Shown here piece after piece: positions 25,301 to 35,427 of a stretch of 64,000 bases of DNA. Both the position numbers and the translations under genes were made by a program. How positions within the stretch are numbered: the stretch's first letter is position 1; the number at the start of each line of letters is the position of its first letter. Under the pieces are notes generated by a model. That model was not told the DNA's origin. It searched no databases and was given only the letters and a program-made list of their open reading frames with translations. The DNA lies in NCBI GenBank assembly GCA_013398955.1, contig VWPU01012699.1, positions 1 to 64,000 on the forward strand, given 5' to 3'. This DNA is from Callaeas wilsoni. Lineage: Eukaryota > Chordata > Aves > Passeriformes > Callaeidae.

Positions 25301-26491
25301 TCTGTATTAAAGTAAAAAAAAAGAAAAAAAATATTTGCATGCCTTGACCTCAAACATCCTAAACATCAGCCCTGAGCTAAGAGTTTTTTCAGTTCCCATT
25401 ATGAAGCTTTTTGTAACGTTCCCATAGAATTTGTATTTCAGATTCCCTCAGATGAAATAGTTGTATGTGCTGCACTTCAGTAACTCATTTCTATCAGAAC
25501 AACAAAGGTAACAGCCTCAGCTTCACAGTAAGTATTGTATTTGGCACAAGTTTCCAGGCTGTTTGTTAAAGTTGTGGTTATGGTTAATAATAATTGTAGT
25601 AATATGGACAAGACAGCTATGTCAGGAATGAGGAAAGAATGCTATAGGATTAGAGTATCTCTGTTCTCCTCGTGCTGGACTTTAAAACATCATGGGAAAG
25701 GCCCTTGCTAGGCAAGACATTGCTCATTAAATTCTAAGGTTAATTAAAAGAAGCTTCACCAGGAAAGGCACCCCTTCAGCCTGACTCTAGGTTACAGTCC
25801 TAGAGTCTGTGTGAACATTTCTCAATGCAGTAAGGTTAGTCCAGAACCAGAATCTAGCAGCTAACAGAAAATAGGATCATTTTTCTTCTACATTACAACA
25901 TTTCTCTTCTCTGGGTAAATTAAATTATCAGGCACAGTTAGTACCTTATTGAAGTATAAAATTAACTACAGGGCATTAACAGGGAGATTTTTAATGGCAC
26001 AAAGAGAGACGCAGGTCCAATGTATGTTTTTGCTTTTGAACATTCCCTCTTAAGTGACAAATATTCCCAAATGTGGTCACTTTGCCTTTTCCCCATCAGC
26101 AGTGCACTTTTTAGGCTTAATGACTTCTATAATGTTCAGACGAATGTTCAATACTGGCATGCAATTTTCAGGGAAAGGGGAAAAAATTAAAAAAAAAAAG
26201 AAAAAGTCCTATTATTTCACTCTACTACAGTATGATTATAGCATCATTGTGCATGTATCTTCACTGGAATTGAACTGCCAGCAGAGGCACTAGGATCATC
26301 ATGACTAGCTGTATAATGTGGCCTATAGCCAAGCTGCCAACTTTTGTATTAGTTCACAATCCTCTAGCTACACAAAATCTTTCTACCTTATATATAAACA
26401 GTTATTATCCTGTTTGCCTGCAATGGCAATAAGAAAAACATCCAGAAGTTAAAAAGAGGGTAATAATGTTTTCATGTACTGAAGCACTTAC
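22365..26491 (-). other. Intron, 4.1 kb
   Basis: Between the 26492-26669 exon and the acidic 22286-22364 exon. It contains a less AT-rich, CpG-bearing patch at about 23330-23590 that is open on both strands for roughly 200 bp. It also has a very AT-rich part (24000-25400). No transposon was recognised. Confidence 0.75.
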
Positions 26492-26669
26492 CAGGGTCTG
26501 ATTCTGCATTTCCATATCAGCTTTTGTGTTGCTGTTTTTCTTGTGGTTTCCTTGAGAGCTGATAGAGTTGCCATGAAGAGAGGAGCCCTGGGAGCTGCCC
26601 TTCGACACACTCCTGTAGGAAACATTATTTGATCCACTTTCTGTCTGCTGAGCTGCTTTCTTATCAACT
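26492..26669 (-). CDS. NCKAP5: NCKAP5 coding exon, SGSNNVSYRSVSKG block
   Basis: This is a 178-nt exon, phase 2 in and phase 0 out. The acceptor is TCTCTACCTGCAG and the donor is CTG|GTAAGT. The AG left by the giant exon plus the first A here makes an arginine codon, so the junction reads LLNR-VDKKAAQQTE. The exon encodes VDKKAAQQTESGSNNVSYRS, then SVSKGSSQGSSLHGNS and a polar tail ending MQNQTL. It is Ser/Asn-rich and disordered-looking, and it matches the family's C-terminal third. The 702-nt intron before it is short for this gene. Confidence 0.95.
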
Positions 26670-27371
26670 CTGCAGGTAGAGAGTGATTCCTCTGATAAAT
26701 TGCATTGCCCTTCTTCAATCACTCTACTTTCCCATTCCTTTAATGTTTAAAGTAACCTCTCTGTATCTTTCTGTCTCTAGACCTTTGAGTGATAAATGTT
26801 CCTAACTAGCCTTGATCAAACCTGTCACTTGCAATTTCAGGTAGTATATCAATTTAGCCTTTCACATATAATGATTTATATTATATTTGGGACTGCTGTG
26901 GGGCAAACGTGAAAACACAATATACCAATTGCTAAGTTCTTCTGTGACCAAAGGTTGTGATAGGTGGAAATGTAATTAATTCTGACAAGTTACCGAGTAT
27001 GTGTTTTCTGGTTACAGTACAGGAAGATGGAATACATTAAAACAAGTACCTAATTACCCTCTATCTTTACACACCATCTGCCTAGATTCTTGATTTCTGG
27101 AATAATTTGAATTATCGGCTTGGATGTAACTTGCCTATCTTTAATTTCAAAGACCAGTGGTTTGGTTAACAAAGTAACATGAACAAAATTATCATCTCAT
27201 TGTTAATGTTTTTTTTTTTTTCTCCTGTAGAGATTAAAGTCCTAACTGTGCACCTACTGTTTGCTACTGTGCATTCTTAGCACAAAAGGAACATACATTG
27301 GACTTTACATCTGGGCATCTGTAAAGCTACATGGACATCAACACATCCCAAGCTGTGTTCCGGAGTTTTAC
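26670..27371 (-). other. Intron, 702 nt
   Basis: Short intron following the giant exon, with clear GTAAAA donor and CTGCAG acceptor. A T-run of about 14 occurs near 27210. No gene or repeat family was recognised in it. Confidence 0.9.
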
Positions 27372-30300
27372 CTGTTTAAAAGCTCTCTCATAAAACTGTC
27401 TTTTGGTGAGTAGGCAGCTGTGGCAGAACCTCTGACTTGTTCACACTCAGTCTCTCCAGGAGGGTCTTGGGAAGGTTTCATAATTTTGCTCTCCATGGCT
27501 AAAATGTCACCATTGTCTGTTTTCCTATTAATTTCATTTTCTATTTCACAGTGTTGTTCAGTTTTCTTTTTTTCTTTTCTTCTCTCTAATTTTGCCTGCT
27601 TAATTCCAAATCCTGAAACTTTTGCATCCTTTTTTTCCACCTTAGTTTTAGGAACATCAGTCTTCCTGCTACTCAGCGCTGGGAGCTTACTCTTTCGGAA
27701 GCCAAACCAACTGGCTATAGAAGGCCCAGTCTTTTGCTTAGTCTCCACAGTGGGGGATTTGGTTTGCCCTTGACCCTTTTGCACATTTTCCTGAATGCAT
27801 AACATGACTTTCTCCTCTATTGTAGGTTGCAGAGATGGTGAACTCAAAAGATCATCAACCTTCTCAGAGGTTTCTGCTAATTTTAAAGACATTTGCTGTC
27901 TTCGTGACTTTGTTGCTTCCAGTTTATGAGGACACTTTACTCCATCAAAGCTTTGGAAGGACAAAATTTGTTTGGAAGATATAGTAGCCGAGTCTTCTAA
28001 CCCCAGTTCTGCTGATAGAACACTTTTTTTACCTAGAGCTTCGTGCTTAAAGCTTTCAGTGCTTTTCTCACTCTGTACAGACAGACTGTGTGCATCTTTC
28101 TGAGAAAATGGTTTGTTTCCATCACATTTTGTAGCTCTGTGAAACTGGTCTACTTTTTGAGATGATCTGAAGGGCAGTTTGCTTGGGCTTCCATGCTGGC
28201 TATTGCAACTACTCATATTTCCAAAAGAGCCTTGTCTAGGATAAGAATTTTCTGTGGGTTTAGTAGTATATAAAAGAGCCTCTGGTGTCACTGCTGTCCC
28301 AGGAACAGCCTTGATCTGAAGCCCTTCCATGGCTGAGTTCTGCCTTGTTAGAGAATTCCCTCTGTCAGAAGTGTTTGTGATAATCTGAGTCCGTACTTTC
28401 CCGAGACCTTCTGTCACAGGGGCAGATGGCTTCTCCCCTGTGTGAATGCTGAAACTCTGGCTACGAGCTTTCGCTCCGTTCATGCCCAGAGCTGGCTTCA
28501 AGTGCGACTTGTTGCTAGAAGAAACAGACCTCTTAACTAATTTGTTTTCTAATCCATCTCCTCTATCTACCACCAAGGTGCAGTTTTCATGTGAATGAGC
28601 TGATGCTGTATCCATACTAAGTCCCACAGCACAATTATTTTTTACTTCAGTATCAGACTTGGAGTCCTTTAATTCCGCATCTGTTGCACATTTGGTGGTT
28701 ACACAAACAGACTCACTTTGCTTGTACTTACTGGTACTCACACTACTTTTGGAAGCTGCATTTATACTGTCTTTTTCCTGCTTCCCTGGTACAGTGGAGC
28801 TCTTGCGGAGAAGCTGGGGAGATTTGACAAATAATTTGAGTCCTACAGGCAGACGGGTTTTCATTCCTCTCTCATTAGAGTTTTGAGCAGCATGTGCAGC
28901 ATCACTGGCATGAAACAGTGTTGACGGGAAATTGTTTACCTGAGATAGCAAAGGCTCACTTGTGCTCATGGTGTGACATTGAGGAGTTGTGGGGAGAATG
29001 TTTGGCATCTTTTGTAGCTGATCCAACCCACTGTCACTGGAAATATTGTTTTTGCTGGAATATGCATCTTGTGAAGAAGCTGTTTCCAATGACGGACAAC
29101 CTAGAGAAAAGGACCTTGCTGTTTGAAAATCTGTGCTGGAATACTCACGATTCCTGTGGAGATCCACCTGATTAGGGTTTTTTGGGCAGACTTGCTTTGT
29201 GGAAACTTTGGAAAGTCCTTGGCACGCACTGTGGGATTGCTGAGATGTGCATTTATTTTGTATAATTCCTCCTGTATTTTCTTTAAGGTAAGATAATTCA
29301 ATTTTGGTCCCAGAAGATACATTTTTTGCTTGCATTTCATGACTAGATTGATTATGAAAGCCAGAGTTCACAGTTCCCTTTAATGGAGATGATTTCAGTA
29401 TATTTTTTGCTGTTTCAGTGGGACCAGCTCCTCCTAACTTTACTGCTAGAGGTGGAGAATTAGCATAATTAGGCCGAATCAAGAGGGATGTTGACCTGCC
29501 TGGAGGAAGGGGTGGGGATGGAGACCGGGCTTCTACAGTAGCTAAATCACAATGGAAGTCTCTGGTTGGAGGTTCCCCATAGCTACTGGGCTCTATAAGG
29601 TGCTGAGGCAACAGTGGTGATGCTGGACTCTGACTCTTTGGATACTTTGACCCATCTCCTCTGCCTGGACGTTTCAAGTCGGGCAGGGGGTGGGCAGGGG
29701 GCTTTGGAACCTGAAATTCGACTTTTGAATCAAAACGACGAGGTGGGCTTTGTGCCTTTTTGAATCTTGAAAGCTTTACAGGTGGCAGAGCAGGTGATTT
29801 CTCCAGGGCTGTGGGGCCCACTGACAGAGCTACAGGTGCCTCCCCACTCTCAGTCATCATAGTTTTCTGGGGGGAAAATTTACCTCTGCTGGGTATTTTA
29901 GTTCCATTTGGCTTTTGATTGATTCCTGCATGCACAGTGGAGCTTGAATTGGCCTTGTATGAAGCATCATACACTGGCTTCACTAGTTTCTGCCGTGAAG
30001 CATTTTGCTGTGTCACTCTTCCACAGCGTGAAGATTCACCGCAGGTCAGGGGGACAGCTGCATTTTTATTCCCTGTATTATCTTCAAGAGTATTTTTCCC
30101 TGTTTCGTCTTCCTGTCTTTCTAGAGCAGTGTAGTTTCTACCATTGGGTCCTGGCTGCAAATCAGTTCTTCCCTGAGGTATAAGTTCAGTGTACTCTGCA
30201 CTGGACGTAGTTTGTGGCTGGTTGATGGAAATCTCATTCCTTGTTACAGTGACAACTCCAGTTTGATGTGAGCTGAATTCAATTGGCTCACCATCCTTAG

Positions 30301-31216
30301 CATCATATATTACTGTAATGCACTCTTCAGAAGAGGTCTTTTTAATAACCTTTTGTTGTTTAATGAAATTACATGGCTTCAGCCTAATGTCTGAGTGAAC
30401 AGGTATCTGGTTCTCCTCTTTGTCAGTAGATACAAACTGAGAATTCTCTGTGACTTTGAGCAAGTCAGAAGTCTTTGTATATTTCTCAGGAAAGGGAGTT
30501 GCTAATAAATCTGACGGACTTTTCTCATCACTGCTTTCTATATGCAATTCATCCAAGACTTCATTGTCATCAGTGTCTGAAAGCTGAAAATTAAAGTCCT
30601 TCCAGCCCATATTAGAATGGCTTTGATTTAACTGTAACTCAGGCAGCTTTGCTCTGGTGCATGATTTTACTTCTGCCTGAAATCCACTGACGACACTAGT
30701 CAATTTTTCAGGTCTTTCCTTTGAATTAAAAAATGAACTTCTTTCTGGCAAATGTTTCCTGTTAGGATCCCAGTCAAAGAGACTGTCAGAAATGCTATGA
30801 GTTAATTTGTTACAATAGGTCCTGCAGTCTTTGCTTGGAACTTCCTGCAGCAATAGTAAGGATGAAGAGTCATCATCTGCATCATCATGTGAATCTGAAT
30901 CATAAGAGAAAGTTTTGTTGTGTTCAATGCAAATACTTCCCATTTCCATTGGCTTACAAGGAGTCTGTTCATTATGGCTGCCACACTTAATTCCGGGGGA
31001 ATATATTCCTTCGTTGGAGTTCATGCAATCTTTGTAGCCCCATTTTGATATTACTGAAGGTGGTTCAAGTAATATTTTTTGCTTCTGCAATTTCTTCAGC
31101 CCTTCTAAGATATGGTTTTCCTTGATACGAGTTGGAGGTAGATCATCTGCAGGACTTGAGAGGTTGCTTGGGAGCGAAGAACCAACGCTTATTCTTTTAT
31201 CCCATCTCACGGATGA
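27372..31216 (-). CDS. NCKAP5: NCKAP5 giant coding exon, 1,281 codons plus 2 nt
   Basis: This 3,845-nt exon encodes most of the protein. It enters at phase 0 (acceptor TTTTGACAG, then SSVRWDKRISVGSS) and leaves at phase 2 (AACAG|GTAAAA). Visible blocks in order: a conserved PPTRIKENHILEGLKKLQ to SPGIK segment (about 30986-31143); an acidic DSDSHDDADDDSSS stretch (about 30850-30905); the SSEECITVIYDAKDGEPIEF to RNEISI block (30221-30336); a TKIP motif (29891-29902); a proline-rich region with the class II SH3 ligand PPLPPGR (29495-29515); long Ser/Thr-rich linkers; and a C-terminal IASWFGFRKSKLPALSSRK block (27664-27720) followed by a Lys/Glu-rich helix. There are no membrane segments or catalytic domains. 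The protein is a mostly disordered scaffold. Known of the family: NCK SH3 binding, and microtubule association in NCKAP5L. The Pfam family is NCKAP5. Confidence 0.97.
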
Positions 31217-31684
31217 CTGTCAAAACAAAATAAAAATCACTTGTGTTACTCAGAAGTGCTGTCAATAAAAGTGTTACCATTTTGGTAAAGAGATAGAGGA
31301 GTTGCATAAAAGCATTACATTCCATTCTTTGCTATTTATAACAAAGTTCTTTTTAAAATAAAGGATTTCATAGTGGTTTGAAGGCTGCAGTGCATTAAAA
31401 ATCTGGAGGAAGACCAATACGAATGGAAGGATTAAGATAAAGAAGAAGAGCAGTTTGGACTATGAAAGGCAGAATAAATGTCAGAACAAATGAGGAGACT
31501 GTAAGGAAGCTGGAGTGATAAAGGAATCACTAAAAAAATTAATTGGGGGGGTTACAGTTTAGTGACAAGTGTTTTCAATATAAAAGGGAGGAAAGTAAAA
31601 AAACTTCTGAAACAGGCATCTTTCCAATTAATCTTGTTTCCAATTAACTTAAACGAATACATGAAGAAAATTAATTTGATTTAC
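31217..31684 (-). other. Intron, 468 nt
   Basis: Short intron between the serine-rich exon and the giant exon, with donor GTAAAT and acceptor TTTTGACAG. AT-rich, with nothing else recognised. Confidence 0.93.
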
Positions 31685-31873
31685 CCTCTTGCTTGTCTTT
31701 CCATCATTCCAGGTGTAGGAGGAACCACTGGAATATTCACTGCAAGCACTTGAGAGGGAGAGTTCACTGCTACTGCAGCTGCTCCGGGGATACAGGCGGC
31801 TAGATCCTGTCATATTTAATTGACTCTGGCATTTCAAGACAGGTATGCTGGATTTCACATTCTGCTGGCATTC
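31685..31873 (-). CDS. NCKAP5: NCKAP5 coding exon, 63 codons, serine-rich
   Basis: This is a 189-nt exon, phase 0 to phase 0. The acceptor is ATATTTTAG and the donor is AGAGG|GTAAAT, which is weaker than its neighbours. It begins ECQQNVKSS. Its core is SSSELSLSSACSEYSSGSSY followed by TWNDGK, a conserved serine-rich block and a likely phosphorylation-rich segment (inference). It ends in SKR and splices 468 nt downstream into the giant exon, giving SKR-SSVRWDKR. Confidence 0.95.
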
Positions 31874-34800
31874 CTAAAATATGAGAAGAAATAGAAATAT
31901 TTTATGGGTGGAAAATGATCATTTAAATTCCCCTTGATTAAGAATGGCAAAGAAAAAGCAAGTAAGCCACTTACACCTTCCTCTTATGCAATTTAGCACG
32001 TAGTGAATTTAATACAGAGAACTGAATTAAAAATTGCTAACAATTTCATTTGTCAGGGGAAAAAAATCCACAACCCTCAGTGTTTTCTTCTTCATTCTTG
32101 AACTATTATTCTGCTCTTCTATGGTGAAGATTATTCTGAGTCTATTTGAATTATGCTTCATACATAAGCAGCGTGTGGTGGTAAGATACAGAAAACAAAG
32201 TTATAAGAATACAAGTACATCCTGACAACTGCATTATAGCCCCACAATGTAACAGATGAGGCTGCACACCCTGGACAAGGTAAATTAATTTAGTATCCTG
32301 AGCAGAATGTCCGCTGAGAATGGAATCTCTCCATTACAGTCTAATTTTGGTTTCCTATCTAGTTCAAAGCTTTGTCTAAGAAACTCTCTGACGTAGGACA
32401 ATCCATCTTCGTGTCGCTCGCAGACAGCTGAAGCCTCTTGCTTATGCAATTTATTGACACTTTATGGCTGCCTTTAGTACTTGTGTAGTTATCGCCCCTT
32501 TCCAAATGCAATTTCAGCTGACTGTGACTAAGTGCCAGCTTTGAGGAAGAGAGTAATGAAGAGTAGATAGCACTTTAGGTAAAATATTAAACCTCGGTAG
32601 GAGTAGCTAGGATGCCTTTAATTTGTTTTCAAACTAATACTCTTGAGCCTAACAGCGTTGGAGCTTCTTTAGTTAAGTGCTTGTCCTATTCTCCAGTTTC
32701 CTTACAGAATCAGACATCTTTTTAATTACCAGGAACACCAGACATGACTACACGAAAAGAGGTTGTAATGAGGTGGGGGTCAGTCTCTTCTCCCCAGTAG
32801 AAACTGATAGGACAAGAGGAAACAGCCTCAAGTTGTGCCAGGGGACATTTAGATCGGATGTTAGGAAAAATTCCTTCATTAAAAGAGTTGTCAGGCAATG
32901 GAGCAGGGAAGTGGCTGAGTCACCATGCCTGGAGGGATTTCAAAGCTGTGTAGATGTGGCACGTGGGGGACATGGTTTAGCGGTGGGATTGGCACTGCTG
33001 GGTTAATGGTTGGACTTGGTGATCTCAAAGGACCTTTCCACCCAGAGGTGGGTGAAAGATTGGATTTGATGATCTTAATCATAAAGGTCTTTTCCATCCA
33101 AAGTGAATCTATGATTCTGTGCCTCCGTTTCATAAAACTTCCCTTTGGATTTCATTAAGGCAAACTGAAACAATATTTATTGATTTTTGTATGTAGATAT
33201 AGTTCAAATTAATTTTGCTTAAATGAAGAATTTACACTTAGGAAGAAACAAGAAATCTAAAGTTATTGAATCCATAAAATGATTATCAAGGCTGTGTCTG
33301 TTGTAGAAACAGCTTCTTCATGGAAATCTCTGGAACAACACTCAGTTTGTAGGCACTTCTCATGCACTGACATGTTTGTTGGCCTTCTGCTAATTTCTTC
33401 CATTTATTACCCCATGTTCCTCGCATTTATTACTGCTGGGGTTGAACCTTTTTCCAGATGAATGGGAGAGAGCAGAATTTTTACTGCTGAGGAGTTCATC
33501 AGTACAGCTGTTCATCGTTCAGCTGACATCATAATGTTCTGGTTTTGACAAACGTAACTACAGGGCAAATCATTATTCTTCGTCACAGGCAAAACCTATG
33601 AATGGGAAAATCATTTAGAGGCACCAAGAGCACATTTCACCTCTGGGAATTATTGGTACATGTTCTCCTAGGAAGTCAAATGAATGCTGAAGGAACAGCC
33701 TTTAAATCCAGTGGCTCTGGGAAGAATACATCTTTCAGCATCACAGGCAGGCTGATGCCCGTGTTTTTGGCTCTGATGCAGACTTTCTCGCTTTGTTGAG
33801 ACAAATTACTGTTTATTTCTGACATTGTGGTTCCCCTGGGAGACCCCCTGCCATCATCTTCCTCAGCTGTGGCAGTGTCACTGCTGGGGAGGGTGACCGT
33901 ACAGAGGCCAACGGCAGCAGCTGCTTATTCTGGCTATTCCTCTTCATTTCGGCTCTGGCACTGGGAAAACATGTCATGTGGAATTCCTGCCCTTTATACT
34001 GGGCTGTGTCCCAGCCATCACAGCATTCAAGGCAAGGATGCCTGTAAATCCTCTCCTTTAAGAATCTCCTGTAGGAGAAAAGAGATCACAGCACAGTGAC
34101 AAGTACGACCTTCCTGTCATCTTCAGCTAGTCTGAGAGCCTCTCCATCCTCTCACTTGGTTTCCTTTGCACCTAAGAGAGGAGAAAGGCATTTGGTCCTA
34201 CAGTTTCAGCAGTGGGAAAAAATGGAGCTATCTAGGCAAAGCAAAAGAACAGTATACTACTGTAATCATCTTTAAGAGAGGAGAAAATGTGCAAAAAATA
34301 TCGTGTCACTCCAGATTATGAAGTAGGGTATCTACTCAATTTCTAGATTGTATTCAGATCACTTAAGAGATTTGCCTTTATTCTCTAAATTATCCAAGGA
34401 AGTATTTTGAATAGCATGTTTATGATGCGTTAATTAAATACATTTAACTTGCATATGGGTCTATTAACTGACATGGTGAAATTTTAATTTTTAGTAATCA
34501 TGACTCTTTAGTCATTACCTTTAATGAAATTAGAGTAAAAAGGCCTGAATGTAGTATTACAGTTTAAAAATGTAATTTTCACTAGAAATCAGAGAAAATT
34601 GAAATAATCTGACCATTAAAGACACAAAACTCTGTATTAGAGCAACTTAACCTGAAGGCTTCATTAAATATAATGCAAAAAGTTGTTAGCATTTTTGTGA
34701 ACCTTTGAAACAATGCCTTTTCATTAAAGTAGGTATTACAAGGGAGATTACATTTTTGTTGACACTACTATACTTCAAGATCAAAGGCACAAGCAGGTTC

Positions 34801-35322
34801 AATGTTCTGTTCTCGTACTCTTTGTTTCCCTGTATGTGATTTTTGTTTTTTAAGCTACTTTTCTCTTTGACAATGAAACATGAAAGCCACGCCGGCGAAC
34901 GTTTTGCCAAATAAGCACAAAGCTCACTCCATCTGAAAAAAAAAATGCAGAGCCCATGAATTTTTAAAAGTTCATACATAATATATCATAAAAGTGAGAT
35001 GAATAATATGGGGCATGGGCTTTAATAAAAAGCTCCTTGACCATTTCTCAGAGATTGTGAGATATAATCAATATCCAAAAAGGTGTATCGGGGACATTGC
35101 TAAGATTTACGGTTTTTTTGCACACAGTGACACTATCTGTTCACTATATCAACCGAGGACACAATATTGAATTTCAGAGAACAGAAGGAAGTAAAAGTAT
35201 TGTTATCTGCCTCAAGAGTGTTTCAATTCAGAGATCAGCTTTATGGCTCTTCCCTGACACCAGACTTCAGAGGCGAAGAGGAGGTTCCAGATGAGGGGTG
35301 CAAGGGCAGCACAAACACTCAC
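31874..35322 (-). other. Intron, 3.4 kb, carrying a CR1 fragment
   Basis: Intron between the 35323-35427 and 31685-31873 exons. It contains the plus-strand CR1 3' end at 32752-33121. The remaining sequence is AT-rich and unrecognised, with a slightly GC-richer patch at 33800-34080. Confidence 0.9.
32752..33121 (+). mobile_element. CR1 LINE 3' fragment with a duplicated tail
   Basis: Recognised from the CR1 3' UTR run: GAGGTTGTAATGAGGTGGGG, CTCTTCTCCCCAGTAG, GATAGGACAAGAGGAAACAG, GGATGTTAGGAAAAATTCCT, CTGGAGGGATTTCAAAGCTG, ending GAATCTATGATTCTG. It is 5'-truncated, as typical for CR1, and lies antisense to NCKAP5. The tail motif (GGTTGGACTT.. to CTTTTCCA..) is present twice, at about 33007-33044 and 33056-33100. 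It has no coding capacity. Confidence 0.93.
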
Positions 35323-35427
35323 GAGCATCTGAGCATCAGCACTTCGAGCTTGCACCAGGCTTCGGTTTCGTTCTACTTCTGAAAGCAAATCCCCAGATGA
35401 GAGGTCCAAGATGCGTGAATGGAGTTT
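35323..35427 (-). CDS. NCKAP5: NCKAP5 coding exon, 35 codons (SSGDLLSEVERNRSL block)
   Basis: This is a 105-nt exon, phase 0 to phase 0. The acceptor has a C-run (CTGCCCCCCCAG) and the donor is CTC|GTGAGT. It starts KLHSRILDLSSG and ends ADAQML. The SGDLLSEVER stretch is a strong family signature. The last codons before the donor differ from the mammalian wording I recall, but the position fits and the join to the next exon (ML-ECQQ) keeps the frame. It sits alone between a 19.1-kb intron upstream and a 3.4-kb intron downstream. Confidence 0.94.

Noticed and set aside
27420..27773. 117-codon plus-strand open frame with hydrophobic stretches, and other plus-strand frames at 28659-30183
   Set aside because: They are shadows of the giant NCKAP5 exon on the opposite strand. 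The minus strand is open for 1,280 codons with family-conserved blocks.
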